Source: Deroplatys truncata (lineage: Eukaryota > Arthropoda > Insecta > Mantodea > Mantidae). Taken from it: 64,000 nt of DNA. The position numbers and the translations under genes were made by a program. Positions 6,459-15,626 of the stretch are shown piece by piece. Below the pieces are notes generated by a model. The model was not told the origin of the DNA. It saw only the letters and a program-made list of their open reading frames with translations, and did not search any database. The stretch is taken from NCBI GenBank assembly GCA_030765065.1, contig CM060990.1, forward strand, positions 279,275,341 to 279,339,340, read 5' to 3'. Position 1 is the first letter of the stretch; the number at the start of each line of letters is the position of its first letter.

Positions 6459-7318
6459 TCGATGAATTGATTTCAAGATATATCCTCAAGAGAGATAAGG
6501 AAAATAACATAGTCATCGATAAAGTTAGATTAAAGGTATTACTAGATCCTGTTCACGATAATGATGTTGTGAATAAAAAGTTCATCGCTGGATATGTCAA
6601 TTCATGCACGCAGTCGAGAGATGGTAATGGTAACATTATATTCGACAATAAGAGAATCATTGATATAGCAGATCCCCTCGGAGATACGGATGCTGTAAAT
6701 AAAAGATATGCTAGAGCTATGATCATTAGGAAATCGAACGAGACGCGACAGCAGTTAAACAGGTATTTGCCAAAGAAAATCGAGATGCAAATAGGTAAGA
6801 AGCTGCTAGACATCACAGCAAATCTGAATAAAACTACGAGTAAAGTGGATACTCTAACAACCTCTATAAAAGACAGAGTGGATTCTGTAATGGACTCTAT
6901 TAAACAAGTTACCGCAGAGCTTGATAGAGAAAAAACAAATCTTCAGAATCTTTGCAATCAGAAAATTAGTAATTTAGAAAAGTTAGCGATGAATCGAGTT
7001 TCAGATTTAGAGGCTACAGTCAGGCAGTTAAAGATAGAGGTTTTGAATACTCTCAAAACTGATTGCTGCAATGATAAACTTAAGAAAGTGGAGGATAATG
7101 TAAATATGATGATGGATACCTACAAAACTAATATGCAGCAAATGACGACTTTAGAAGAATCAGCCAGAAGCCAGTACGCTAATACGGCAATCTTTGCTGA
7201 AGCGTTCAAGACACATACACAGGAGCATAAGAAAGAAACCGAGCAACTGAGAACTTCGATAGAGATGTTAGCTAAGGCTATCGACACGTTGAGAACTCAA
7301 GCTGGACGCAGACTATAA
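6443..7318 (+). CDS. Fibre-like coiled-coil protein with two DP-x-DAVNKxY repeats
   Basis: ATG 6443 overlaps the end of the preceding ORF by 16 bases. Two fibre-type repeats occur near the N-terminus: LKVLLDPVHDNDVVNKKFI (residues 30-48) and RIIDIADPLGDTDAVNKRYA (71-90). From about residue 100 to 290 the protein is a long heptad-rich coiled coil (for example KVDTLTTSIKDRVDSVMDSI and LEKLAMNRVSDLEATVRQLK). This is the architecture expected for a trimeric virion fibre or spike with its knob missing or replaced. The role is inferred from architecture and from its place between the ATPase and the conserved Polinton protein. It is uninterrupted and identical in copy B. Confidence 0.65.
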   Translation: MAKTLIDELISRYILKRDKENNIVIDKVRLKVLLDPVHDNDVVNKKFIAGYVNSCTQSRDGNGNIIFDNKRIIDIADPLGDTDAVNKRYARAMIIRKSNETRQQLNRYLPKKIEMQIGKKLLDITANLNKTTSKVDTLTTSIKDRVDSVMDSIKQVTAELDREKTNLQNLCNQKISNLEKLAMNRVSDLEATVRQLKIEVLNTLKTDCCNDKLKKVEDNVNMMMDTYKTNMQQMTTLEESARSQYANTAIFAEAFKTHTQEHKKETEQLRTSIEMLAKAIDTLRTQAGRRL

Positions 7319-7355
7319 ATTGAAGGTAATCGTCTATTTTCACATCATTTGTAAG

Positions 7356-8113
7356 ATGGATAGTGAAAGCATAAGACTTAAAGAGTCTGTAGCCGAGCAT
7401 ACCAGGGCTGTAAAAGAAAAACTGAGAGCTCTAAAAGGTCTCAGGTTTGAGACTCAGCATGTCATGTCCGAAGCTTTGAAGCCTGTAACCGCGCCCCTCA
7501 AGGATATTTTGGACACTCAACGAGGGTTGACTGTGAAGACCGTCAAGAATGAAGATGGTGATTCTACAAGTATTTCTACTTACCTTCAACACGTTCGCTC
7601 AAAAACAAGGATCGTATTGATACATTGTACGGTGTGAGATATCAGGATGGAAGTTATATGCTTGGAAATAAAGATATTCATTTTATAAATAATCAAATAT
7701 TGATAGGTGATGAAACGTATGAGACTACCGCCGGTTTGACGGAGCTCATCTTTAAGCGAACGCCTCAGATTTCTGCATACACCAGTGAAGACTTGGAGAC
7801 GTACGCTAAGATTATGAAAAGTACTTTTCTTCATAGAAGTGGTTACAGCAGACACGGTCGCTTGAAATCTGGTAAATCGTATAAATACAAGAATATAATA
7901 CGACCCTTGCTCAATACACATTGAGGTCTAGGACTGGCATGGAAGGAGCATAAGCCTGATAAGGAGGTTGACTACTTTTTCTGGAGAAATCCTAACACAT
8001 TAGTGAATAGACTGAGGTTACTTATTGCTTCGAGGGACACTGGTAATAATAGTCACACTCAAGAGATTGAGGAAATTATCCGGGAGTTGAAAGCATCTAA
8101 AATTATAGCATGA
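7356..8113 (+). pseudogene. Conserved Polinton protein (DUF8207-like), two frame breaks
   Basis: Three adjoining frames carry consecutive parts of one conserved family. Part one, from ATG 7356 to about 7605, is helical (RLKESVAEHTRAVKEKLRAL). Part two, about 7606-7920, carries LYGVRYQDGSYMLGNKDIHF, TAGLTELIFKRTPQI and SYKYKNIIRPL, which I recognise as the domain known as DUF8207. Part three, about 7925-8113, carries WKEHKPDKEVDYFFWRNPN and VNRLRLLIASRD. The breaks are near an A5 run at about 7603-7607 and near 7918-7925. Both are present in copy B. The TGA at 8111-8113 overlaps the integrase ATG as ATGA. The function is unknown; the family accompanies integrase in arthropod Polintons. Confidence 0.75.
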
Positions 8114-9030
8114 CCGCCAAACAGAATATCGCCAGAGAGCTTCACGGATCGGCGAGGAGGAACTATTTATGACGCAAAATTATCAGCAAAGGTATGAATG
8201 ATTTATTACAAATTGATTTGATTGAAATGATACCATATGCAAGAGTGAACAAAAATTTCAAATACATTCTGATCGCAATCAACTTTTACTCTAAAATGGC
8301 ATATGAAAAACCCTTAAAGGATAAGGGTGGAGTTAATATTGCAAAGGCTATGGAGGATATATTACAAGAAATGGATGTCCCTCCCCGGAATATTCAAAGT
8401 GACAACGGGAAAGAGATTTATAACAAGTTCTTTAAACGATTAATGTTTAAGTATAATATTAACCACTACAGCACCTATACCAATGTGAAGGCTGCGGCTG
8501 TTGAACGTTTAATTCGAACCTTGAGGAATATGATGTACCGAGAGTTTTTAGTCCAAGGCTCATACAAGTGGCTAGATCTTTTACCTAGAATCCTTGTAAA
8601 GTACAATGATACTTTTCATTCAACTATACGCATGAAGCCTAATGAAGTGAAAAACAACGATCTTCTTCTGACTGTGTATAATTATAATCAAGACCGAAGA
8701 GAGAAGAAGGCTTCAAGGAAGTTTAGTGTTGGTGATTATGTCAGGATATCTAAACATAAAGGTCATTTTGAAAAGGGTTATGAATCTAACTGGAGCGTTG
8801 AAATCTTCAAAGTATTTCGTGTGAATCGTACCAAGCCTACAACATACATACTAAAGGATAGGAATGGTGAAATCATAAAAGGTGGCTTTTATGGACATGA
8901 ACTAAAAAAGACTAACTATCCTAACACATATTTAGTAGAAAAGGTTATACGTAAACGTGGAAACAAAGTTCTTGTAAAGTGGTATGGTTTTGCAGATACT
9001 CAATGGATTGATATAAAGGATTTGGTGTAA
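8110..9030 (+). pseudogene. Retroviral-type integrase with C-terminal chromodomain, early stop
   Basis: The frame starts at ATG 8110 and meets an in-frame TGA at 8170-8172 (codon 21). The uninterrupted remainder from Met 8194 is 278 residues with the rve core: Asp in LLQIDLIEM (residue 8), Asp in QSDNGKE (70) and Glu in AAAVERLIRTL (104). The C-terminus YLVEKVIRKRGNKVLVKWYG is a chromodomain-like module, as in Polinton and Ty3-type integrases, where it guides insertion to chromatin. Re-initiation at Met 8194 would lose only the short N-terminal basic segment, so activity cannot be excluded. AATAAA follows at 9044-9049. Confidence 0.88.
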
Positions 9031-9122
9031 TGTATGAAGACTTAATAAAGACCAGTTGTTATGATTGTAAAATCATGAGTATTTCTTATTTTAAAAAATC
9101 CTTCATATTTTTTCTTTTTTTT

Positions 9123-9640
9123 GAGGGAAAATTAATATATAAAAACCCTCACATACTTTAAATGAATATATACAATGACATTATCAGAGGGAAAAATTAA
9201 TATATAAAAACCCTCATACACAATTTAAATGAATATATACAATAACCTCATTAGAGGGAAAATTAATATATAAAACCCTCATACACAATTTAAATGGATA
9301 TATACAATAACATTATCAGAGGGAAAATTAATATATAAAAACCCTCATACACAATTTAAATGAATATATACAAAAACATTATCATAGGGAAAAAAATTAA
9401 TATATAAAAACCCTCATACACAATTTAAATGGATATATATAATATCATTATCAGAGTGAAAATTAATATATAAAAACCCTCATACACAATTTAAATGGAT
9501 ATATACAATAACATTTACAGAGGGAAAATTAATATATAAAAACCCTCACATATTTAAATGAATATATACAATGACATTATCAGAGGGAAAAATTAATATA
9601 TAAAAACCCTCATACACAATTTAAATGAATATTTACATTA
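9123..9640. repeat. Eight AT-rich hairpin repeats between convergent genes
   Basis: Units begin at about 9123, 9187, 9254, 9319, 9385, 9454, 9520 and 9583 (spacing 63-69 bases). Each has GAGGG, an AT core containing AATTAATATATAAAAA, then CCCTC, so the ends can pair into a short stem around an AT-rich loop. The linker TCATACACAATTTAAATG-AATATATACAATAACATTATCA joins the units. The array lies between the integrase 3' end and the polymerase 3' end. Termination, RNA processing or an origin-like function are possible; none is shown. Confidence 0.85.
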
Positions 9641-9662
9641 TACATATCTACAAGTTTAGGCA

Positions 9663-12600
9663 CTAGCAATCACCAGGTCTAAGGGAATAATGGCCCCACG
9701 CTAGAGTCTTATAACTTCCCTCCATCAACTTCCTCTTATCGTCAACCCCCTTCAACGCCAATTTATTTGTTTCAATTGTTGTAATTTTGTGGTGTTTACT
9801 CCGAAATGTTTTTTGTACCGAATAAATTTTTAGGCTATGGTCTTTTAAGCATTCAAAATAATGGCCGAAATCTATTTTATCCATGCCTGCCCTGGTGATG
9901 CCCTTAGCTTTCTTAATTGTCTGCCCTCCGTATCTGTATGCGTATAGCTTTGCTCTAATACCGGAATACTCCTCCATAACCAAGCCGCCCAATTCGTCCT
10001 TGAACAACCCAATCTTTTTCCTATTGGCTTGCTTAATACCAAATACATTATCCTTTTCGAAGTTTGAAGTATCGAAATATTGAGGGTTCTCCCTGATGAA
10101 TTCATAGATATCAGAACTCGTTTCAAAAATAAACGAGTCAGTATCCATGTAATTCAGCAGCAAGTCTTTTAAATTTGGTTTCATGATATTGTAAAAGAAG
10201 TCATACATGATAAATTTTGAAATGTCCAAAATTGCGTGTGCTATGTAGATTGGTTTGTTCATATGTACTTCCTCTCTGCCCAGTTCGATTCCTGCAAGAT
10301 TTTCCTAAAAAATTATGGTGCGTAGGTAAGTGCTGCGTGCTATCAACTTCTTTGCCTGTTTCCAGTTTCCAACTATTTTGAAATCAACGTATTTTCTCAC
10401 ATTCTCTATAAATTTTCCATATACGCCGTTATTCATCTTTTTCCACAGGTTTTGCCCGAATTTTGACTTTTCTTGTGCTCTCTTCTCGGTATTGACGTCG
10501 ATATATGTCTTCAACCAGTTAGACTGGTCGTAGGACACCACTCTGTGAATATGTCTCACAGTTAGACCTTGCTCGATACACTGCTGCATCACCCTGTAGT
10601 GCAAGACATATTTGCTTTTCTGTTCTAATGTTGCAAGCAGTTTCTTGTATTGGCCATTCGGAGGTGTCGCGCTCTGTGGGCAGAAAGGAAGCTCGTTACG
10701 GGCGTCGTGGATATGGTCGGGGTATTCGATATCTGGTTCTAGCACATATCCAGTCTGAGTCTTCTTTGATTTCTGCGAAGTTTATGCTGCCAATTTCTTC
10801 TCTGGTGAGCCATTTCAGATTTTTGTATGGTAGGGCAGACCTCATAGAAGCTCCATATAAGTTGTTTATGTCCCAATAGGACAGGTGTTTAACAGGAGCA
10901 TGCTGGTCAAAGTTGGACATGTACCATGGTTAGCTTTGGTATAGCCCTTCACCACTGTGCACAGTCCGCCTCTAATTCCCGACTCGAAAAATTCCAGCAT
11001 GCTCTTGTCGGTTATTAAGGAAAGTTTCGCCTTTGTTATCTTTAACATAGCGTCAAAGGCGAGTCCTGGTAATGTATAAAACCATGCTGGGTCAAGTTTA
11101 TACATTCCCAGGATGAGATCTCTAAACTTTTCGAAAATATCCGCCAAGAGCAGTATATCTGTTTTCTGGTATAGATCACTGTATTCTCCGAGATTCCGGA
11201 TATTAAAGACCTCCCAGACTTTTACAGCATGCCTGTATTCCTCTTCGGTAATGTGGTTGTCAGTGAGAATGCTGTAGAAGGCCTCCTTCGGCGGTAGAGA
11301 AGTTTCTTCGAGTACGGCAAGGCTTGAAACATAATCATATGGGAATATTCCCTTGCTCTTCGCCAGCTTAAAATGCTCCTCAACAGGATATTCTGCCCTT
11401 GTTATTTTACATTCACTCTCCTCCAGCATGTCAGCCAGGCTGGACAGCTTATCGTCAAGAAACTTAAAGCTGTCCAGAAACCTGAAGCTGATGTTCCTGT
11501 ACCGTTTGCTAAACGCTATATACCTTTCACCACTTTGAGCGATGCACGATACGGGCTTATTATCATATGCCAGGCGTCTTATCAAGAAATGGCTGTCATA
11601 ATTAGATAGACAATGAAAAAAGATCGGTATGAAATCAGGGACCTTACTATTCAAATTGCATCTATTATGAGCAGCACCCAGATATTCCCCTGTCACATGA
11701 TCGTGATCCCTCACGCGCAAATCGCCCACAGTGAAAGCAGCGAGGCATATATGACACTCTGAGGCATTGTCAAAATTCTGTTGCTCATCAAGGGCTAAAT
11801 CCATGGGTTTAGGATTGGAATACACATCGATGACGTCATCAGCAATTGATTTCAACTGTTTGATAAAGTCATCGACGGCATTTGGACCTCTAAAGAAAAG
11901 GAATTTTGACATTGACTCGTCATGTCTACATACCACCTTCAAGGCAATAGACATTGCTTCATGCTCTTGAACGGTTCGGGTCCAGCTCGAGCTGCTTGAG
12001 GGCGCGCAAGAGTGAACCTTCGCCAGAACAGATTCAATATCTGCGTATATAACAAATGGTACAGGAACGCTCTTGGAGAATGCTTTAAATTCAAGGTATT
12101 CATCCTGTTGAGGCATTTTAAGCAGTTGGCATTTCCCACATCATAATCGGTGCGTTTCCAGAGCCTTTTCATTGGTGCATCTCTTGAGGCATGCCTCACA
12201 TGTCCATATTCTATGCCGGTGTTTCGTTACTTGACTGCTTACAAGTCTGGACAAGTCTTTAATGAGGCAGTAGTGGGACGTTTCCCCCTGCTCAATATAT
12301 AACAGATTGGTATGGTGCTGCTTCTTTTCAGCTGTTTGGTATAGAGGAATAATGTTCTCATTCTCCTCCTCTATACCGAACACTGAAAGTGATAATCCGT
12401 TGTTCTGCTTTTCAAAGCATTCAATTTGATGGATGGGTGTCGAAAATTCGATACCTTCATAATTGAACGCTTTGAAAAGCAGATCAAGGGGGTATACTGT
12501 GGTTCTATAGCCAAGACGTTTAACAGGGTATTTAGAGGCAAGCATGCACCATGCGAAGCAGTAATTGTCTTCATTCTTTATGTTTATGACTGCATGTTTC

Positions 12601-13396
12601 TTCGCAATTTTCTGCGGTAGTTCAATGTATGAACCTGCGTGTAAAGGATCGTAGTGTGTAAAGCCCATCACCAGGCTGAGTATCTTTAACAAGGACTTCG
12701 ATAATGCTCCCCCCTCAAATTTAGAAATGTTTTCCAGAATATCCCCCGCAATTGAAGAGAAGATCTGATTGAGATCGCTTGACGGAAGAATCAGTAGAGG
12801 CTTAGAATTAAAGCCAGTGGAAAGACTCTTCTCTTCATCAGGTTTGTGGATTAAATATTCAAGTTCCATGGAACAATGCATCTTTAATCCACAAATGCTT
12901 CTCTGCAAAACGTTTTCCACTTCTTTAATAATAAGCTCCTTGCATTCATCTAAAAAGACTCTGGGCTCGAGTATTTTTAATGTATTTTCTATTCTACTAT
13001 TAAAAATACGTCCCTTGAACGCCGATTGGATGGTATTGCATTCAAGTCCCTGGCAATTACTAGCACTAACCTTGGCTTTTTTGATTGTAAGCTGCTCGCT
13101 CCCGTCTGATGCCGGTCCTCTCTTTCCATTCATATGTTCTACATCATTGGATGATGATGAGGAGGAGGTTGACTGTGCTGCGGCTTCACCGTTTGCGTCT
13201 GAGGAGGTCGATGGTGCAGCGGTTTCATCGCCGCCGACTGAGGAGGTTGATGGTGCAGCTGGTACAACTTCCTCCAGAGTGTCGAATGATGAGGAGGCGG
13301 TCGGTGCAGCGGTCGAGTCTTCACCAATCTCCGATGATGTTGATTCCTGTGTTGCTAGATCCATAGGCTGGCTTCCAAGGTCACCCAGATCATTTC
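9663..13396 (-). pseudogene. Protein-primed family B DNA polymerase, two stops and two frameshifts
   Basis: Reading from 13396 down to 9663, all landmark motifs survive but lie in five segments. Exonuclease: VPFVIYADIESVL, a zinc/HNH-like insert ending HDHVTGEYLGAAHNRCN, HCLSNYDSHFLIR and YSDLYQKTDILLLADIF. Polymerase: SYWDINNLYGASM (motif A), WKKMNNGVYGKFIENV (motif B), YMDTDSF (motif C). Breaks: in-frame TGA at 12143-12141 just after a CEAC...H zinc-finger-like segment, frame change near 10917, frame change near 10740, and in-frame TAG at 10307-10305. All four are shared with copy B. The N-terminal region (about 13390-13090) is Ser/Ala/Pro-rich with TAAPSTSS-type repeats. The enzyme would replicate the linear element from protein-primed ends. 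Confidence 0.92.
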
Positions 13397-13493
13397 CTGG
13401 AATAATAATAATAGTAATAATAGTAGTAATAATATTAATAATAATATAGAATGTATAAAACAAGACATTCATAAAATGTTGAAAAAATTCTTA

Positions 13494-14691
13494 ACATTCA
13501 GTGGTTGCTGCATGTATGTGACAGGCCCGCACCACTGCTGATTTGATGCAGGGAATTTGTGTGTTGTATAGGGCTCGTGATGAACAATACCGCCTCCGAA
13601 ATAAAGCCCACTTCCTGTAAATAATAATAGCAATATTAATAATAATATAGAATGTGTAAAAGAACTTCATAAAATGTTGAAAAATATTCTTACCGGTCGG
13701 TGGTTGCTGCATGTATGGGGCAGGGACCCAACCATGCTGATTTGGCCGCATGAAGGCTTGGAAGCCAGGTGGTGCCGGTGCAGCGGTCGATGGATGCCCG
13801 ATCCCAAAATAAAGTCCATTTCCTGAAATAATAATAACAATATTAATAATAATATAGAATGTGTAAAAGAACTTCGTAAAATATTGAAACAATTATTACG
13901 GTTCAGTGCTTGCTGCATGTATGGGACAGGGCCCCACCCCTGCTGATTTGGTACCAGGAAGGTCTGGAAGCCTGGGGGTGGCGGTGCAACGGTCGCGAAG
14001 CCTGCTGGTGCAGCGGTCGCGAAGCCTGGTGGTACCGGTGCAGCGGTCGCATGTTGAGCGATACCGCCTCCGAAATAAAACCCATTTCCTGGAAAAAATA
14101 AATAATAATAATAGTATAGCATGTTTAAGTACAGAGTTCTTACGAATCTACACGCTATACGTGAAAAAATACATGTTTTAAACACCCGTGTGAAAAATAC
14201 ATAGCATTCTGGGAGACCGAAAGAGTTATGTGACTGAATATTGGGTGAGAAACTCCCCTTAAATATATCCATTTCTCCTTATACAATCCAGAACTCTATG
14301 CTATCGTATGTAAGGCTTTGTGTGCTAGAATCGCCAATGTATGTCTACTATTAAATAATTTTTAGTTACAATTGCTCAAACACCAGTCTGTAACTTCTTA
14401 CCGTACGAGTGTTGCTGCATGTACGGGGCAGAGCCACCTCCATGATGATTTGGCGCCATGAAGGTTTGGAAGCCTGGCGGTGCCTGTGCAGCGGTCGATG
14501 GATGGCCGATACCAAAATAAAGTCCACTTCCTGGAAATAATAATAATAAAGAATATGAACAAGTTAAAATGAATTGTTACATTACTTTTTTAAAACTCTG
14601 AAGAATGCTTACCATTCGACTGTTCGGGTGCCTGAATCATTACGGTATTTGATGAGCGATCCTGCAACTTGCGGTGGGTATCCTGCTGGAG
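13494..14691 (-). other. Array of tandemly duplicated 5' exons leading into polymerase B
   Basis: Minus-strand exons bounded by AG and GT are visible: 14691-14613, 14530-14402, 14088-13900, 13822-13694 and 13614-about 13494, then the polymerase exon from 13396. Four of them encode variants of one Gly/Pro-rich module (G-x-GLYFG-x-G..., TAAP-x-PPGFQ-x-F, then PYMQQ). Exons 14530-14402 and 13822-13694 are 129 bases and 14088-13900 is 189 bases, all multiples of three with identical phase, so exons could be skipped without frame loss. The introns are also copies of one another (AATAATAATATAGAATGTGTAAAAG...). The 13614 exon has lost its donor (GTAAG became TTAAG). A start ATG at 14640 would give an N-terminus beginning MIQAPEQSN. 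Confidence 0.7.
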
Positions 14692-14758
14692 CTAGATGTA
14701 AGCCTCAGCTATGTTAGCAGAACTGAATGCTGAAAACGCAATTAATTTACGCGTTAGA

Positions 14759-14761
14759 TTT

Positions 14762-14796
<35 letters not shown>

Positions 14797-14800
14797 TTAA
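14759..14800. repeat. (TTTA)n microsatellite
   Basis: A run of TTTA repeats lies in the intron-like DNA between the leader exon and the exon array. It is 12 bases longer than in copy B (48510-48538), as expected of polymerase slippage after duplication. Confidence 0.9.
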
Positions 14801-14952
14801 AGAAAAGATATATTATTAAGTTAATTTACTTTACTGCGAATAGCTTATACAGGGAAAATGTCGATGTATTTTAAACACCTGAGAAATTTTTATTACAAAT
14901 AAAGCAAGTGTATTTCGCGACACAATCATGGAAAATATCTCTTTAACATGAT

Positions 14953-15198
14953 GGAAACAGGCTAAAAGTTTTTACTAAATAAATGCGAGAGAGGAATGAA
15001 ACATTCACAGTGAATGTTCGACCAGTGCATGCAAACATGAAGTCCACGGTTCGATTACCGTCGGTTACCCCCTGGGGAAACAGGCTGAAAGTTTTTACTA
15101 AATAAATGCACGAGAGGAATGAAACATTCACAGTGAATGTTCGAACAGTGCATGCAAACAGGAAGTCCACGGTTCGATTACCGTCGGTTACCCCCGGA
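14953..15198. repeat. Two tandem 123-bp repeats with a B-box-like motif
   Basis: Units 14953-15075 and 15076-15198 match base for base at most positions. Each contains the short palindrome ACATTCACAGTGAATGT and ends CACGGTTCGATTACCGTCGG-TTACCCCC. GGTTCGATTACC resembles a tRNA/SINE B box, flanked by complementary ACGGT/ACCGT. No A box or full tRNA fold is evident, so I do not call a tRNA. Confidence 0.7.
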
Positions 15199-15512
15199 AG
15201 AATATTTATACAGAACATTTTTTTTCGATTCGCAGGGTTTTCAAGTAATTGTATTTCTCTAGAAAGGAATATAATTCACCCGGTGAAAACACGTATTTAA
15301 ATATCCGGAATAATAATTACTCAACAAGGTGAATACTTAACTAAACTGTTCACATTTTTTTTGAGAATTCGCGCAGGTAGATATTAACAGTAGAAGTTCA
15401 ACTATTCGAATATAAATGCCAGACATTAAAAACAAGAACGCAAATATAAGTTAAATGTACCGAGTAATAATTTAACTTTTAAAAGTAAATGTAGTGTTTT
15501 GTTACAACTTAC

Positions 15513-15626
15513 CAGACATGATGTTCGTTGAAATTTCACTTTGAATGAGAAAAGTTTGCAGAGACCTTAGCTCGTTGATTTCAGCGGAGAAACTGTAAGA
15601 ATTCCCGATGAAGCAGCCTTTTTATA
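15513..15626 (-). promoter_or_regulatory. TATA promoter and first exon of the polymerase B transcript
   Basis: On the minus strand TATAAAAA lies at 15626-15619, predicting transcription from about 15595. The leader ends at 15513 with a strong donor (CTG|GTAAGT at 15513/15512). An ATG at 15519 sits 7 bases before the donor; in the phase I can follow, that ATG does not join the conserved downstream frame, so it may be an upstream start while ATG 14640 is used. The next acceptor is CATCTAG at about 14692. Confidence 0.6.

Noticed and set aside
7600-7925. Programmed frameshifting in the DUF8207-like gene (A5 run)
   Set aside because: A second, unrelated frame change follows within 320 bases, and many other genes of the element are broken, so decay is the simpler explanation.
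9123-9640. CRISPR-like array of regular repeats
   Set aside because: Units are 63-69 bp with no unique spacers between conserved repeats, and the context is eukaryotic. It is a minisatellite-like hairpin array.
12141-12143. Stop-codon recoding (TGA as an amino acid) in polymerase and integrase
   Set aside because: Both TGA and TAG occur in frame along with frameshifts, and intact genes nearby use TGA and TAG as normal stops. Recoding is not supported.
12769-13449. 226-codon open frame on the plus strand opposite the polymerase N-terminus
   Set aside because: It is antisense to the Ser/Ala/Pro-rich polymerase exon and its intron repeats. Its composition (Ser/Leu runs, Ile-rich tail from ATAATAATA) reflects the other strand, not a gene.
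14953-15198. tRNA gene suggested by the GGTTCGATTACC motif
   Set aside because: I could not find an A box, anticodon arm or acceptor stem around it. Only the B-box-like part is present.
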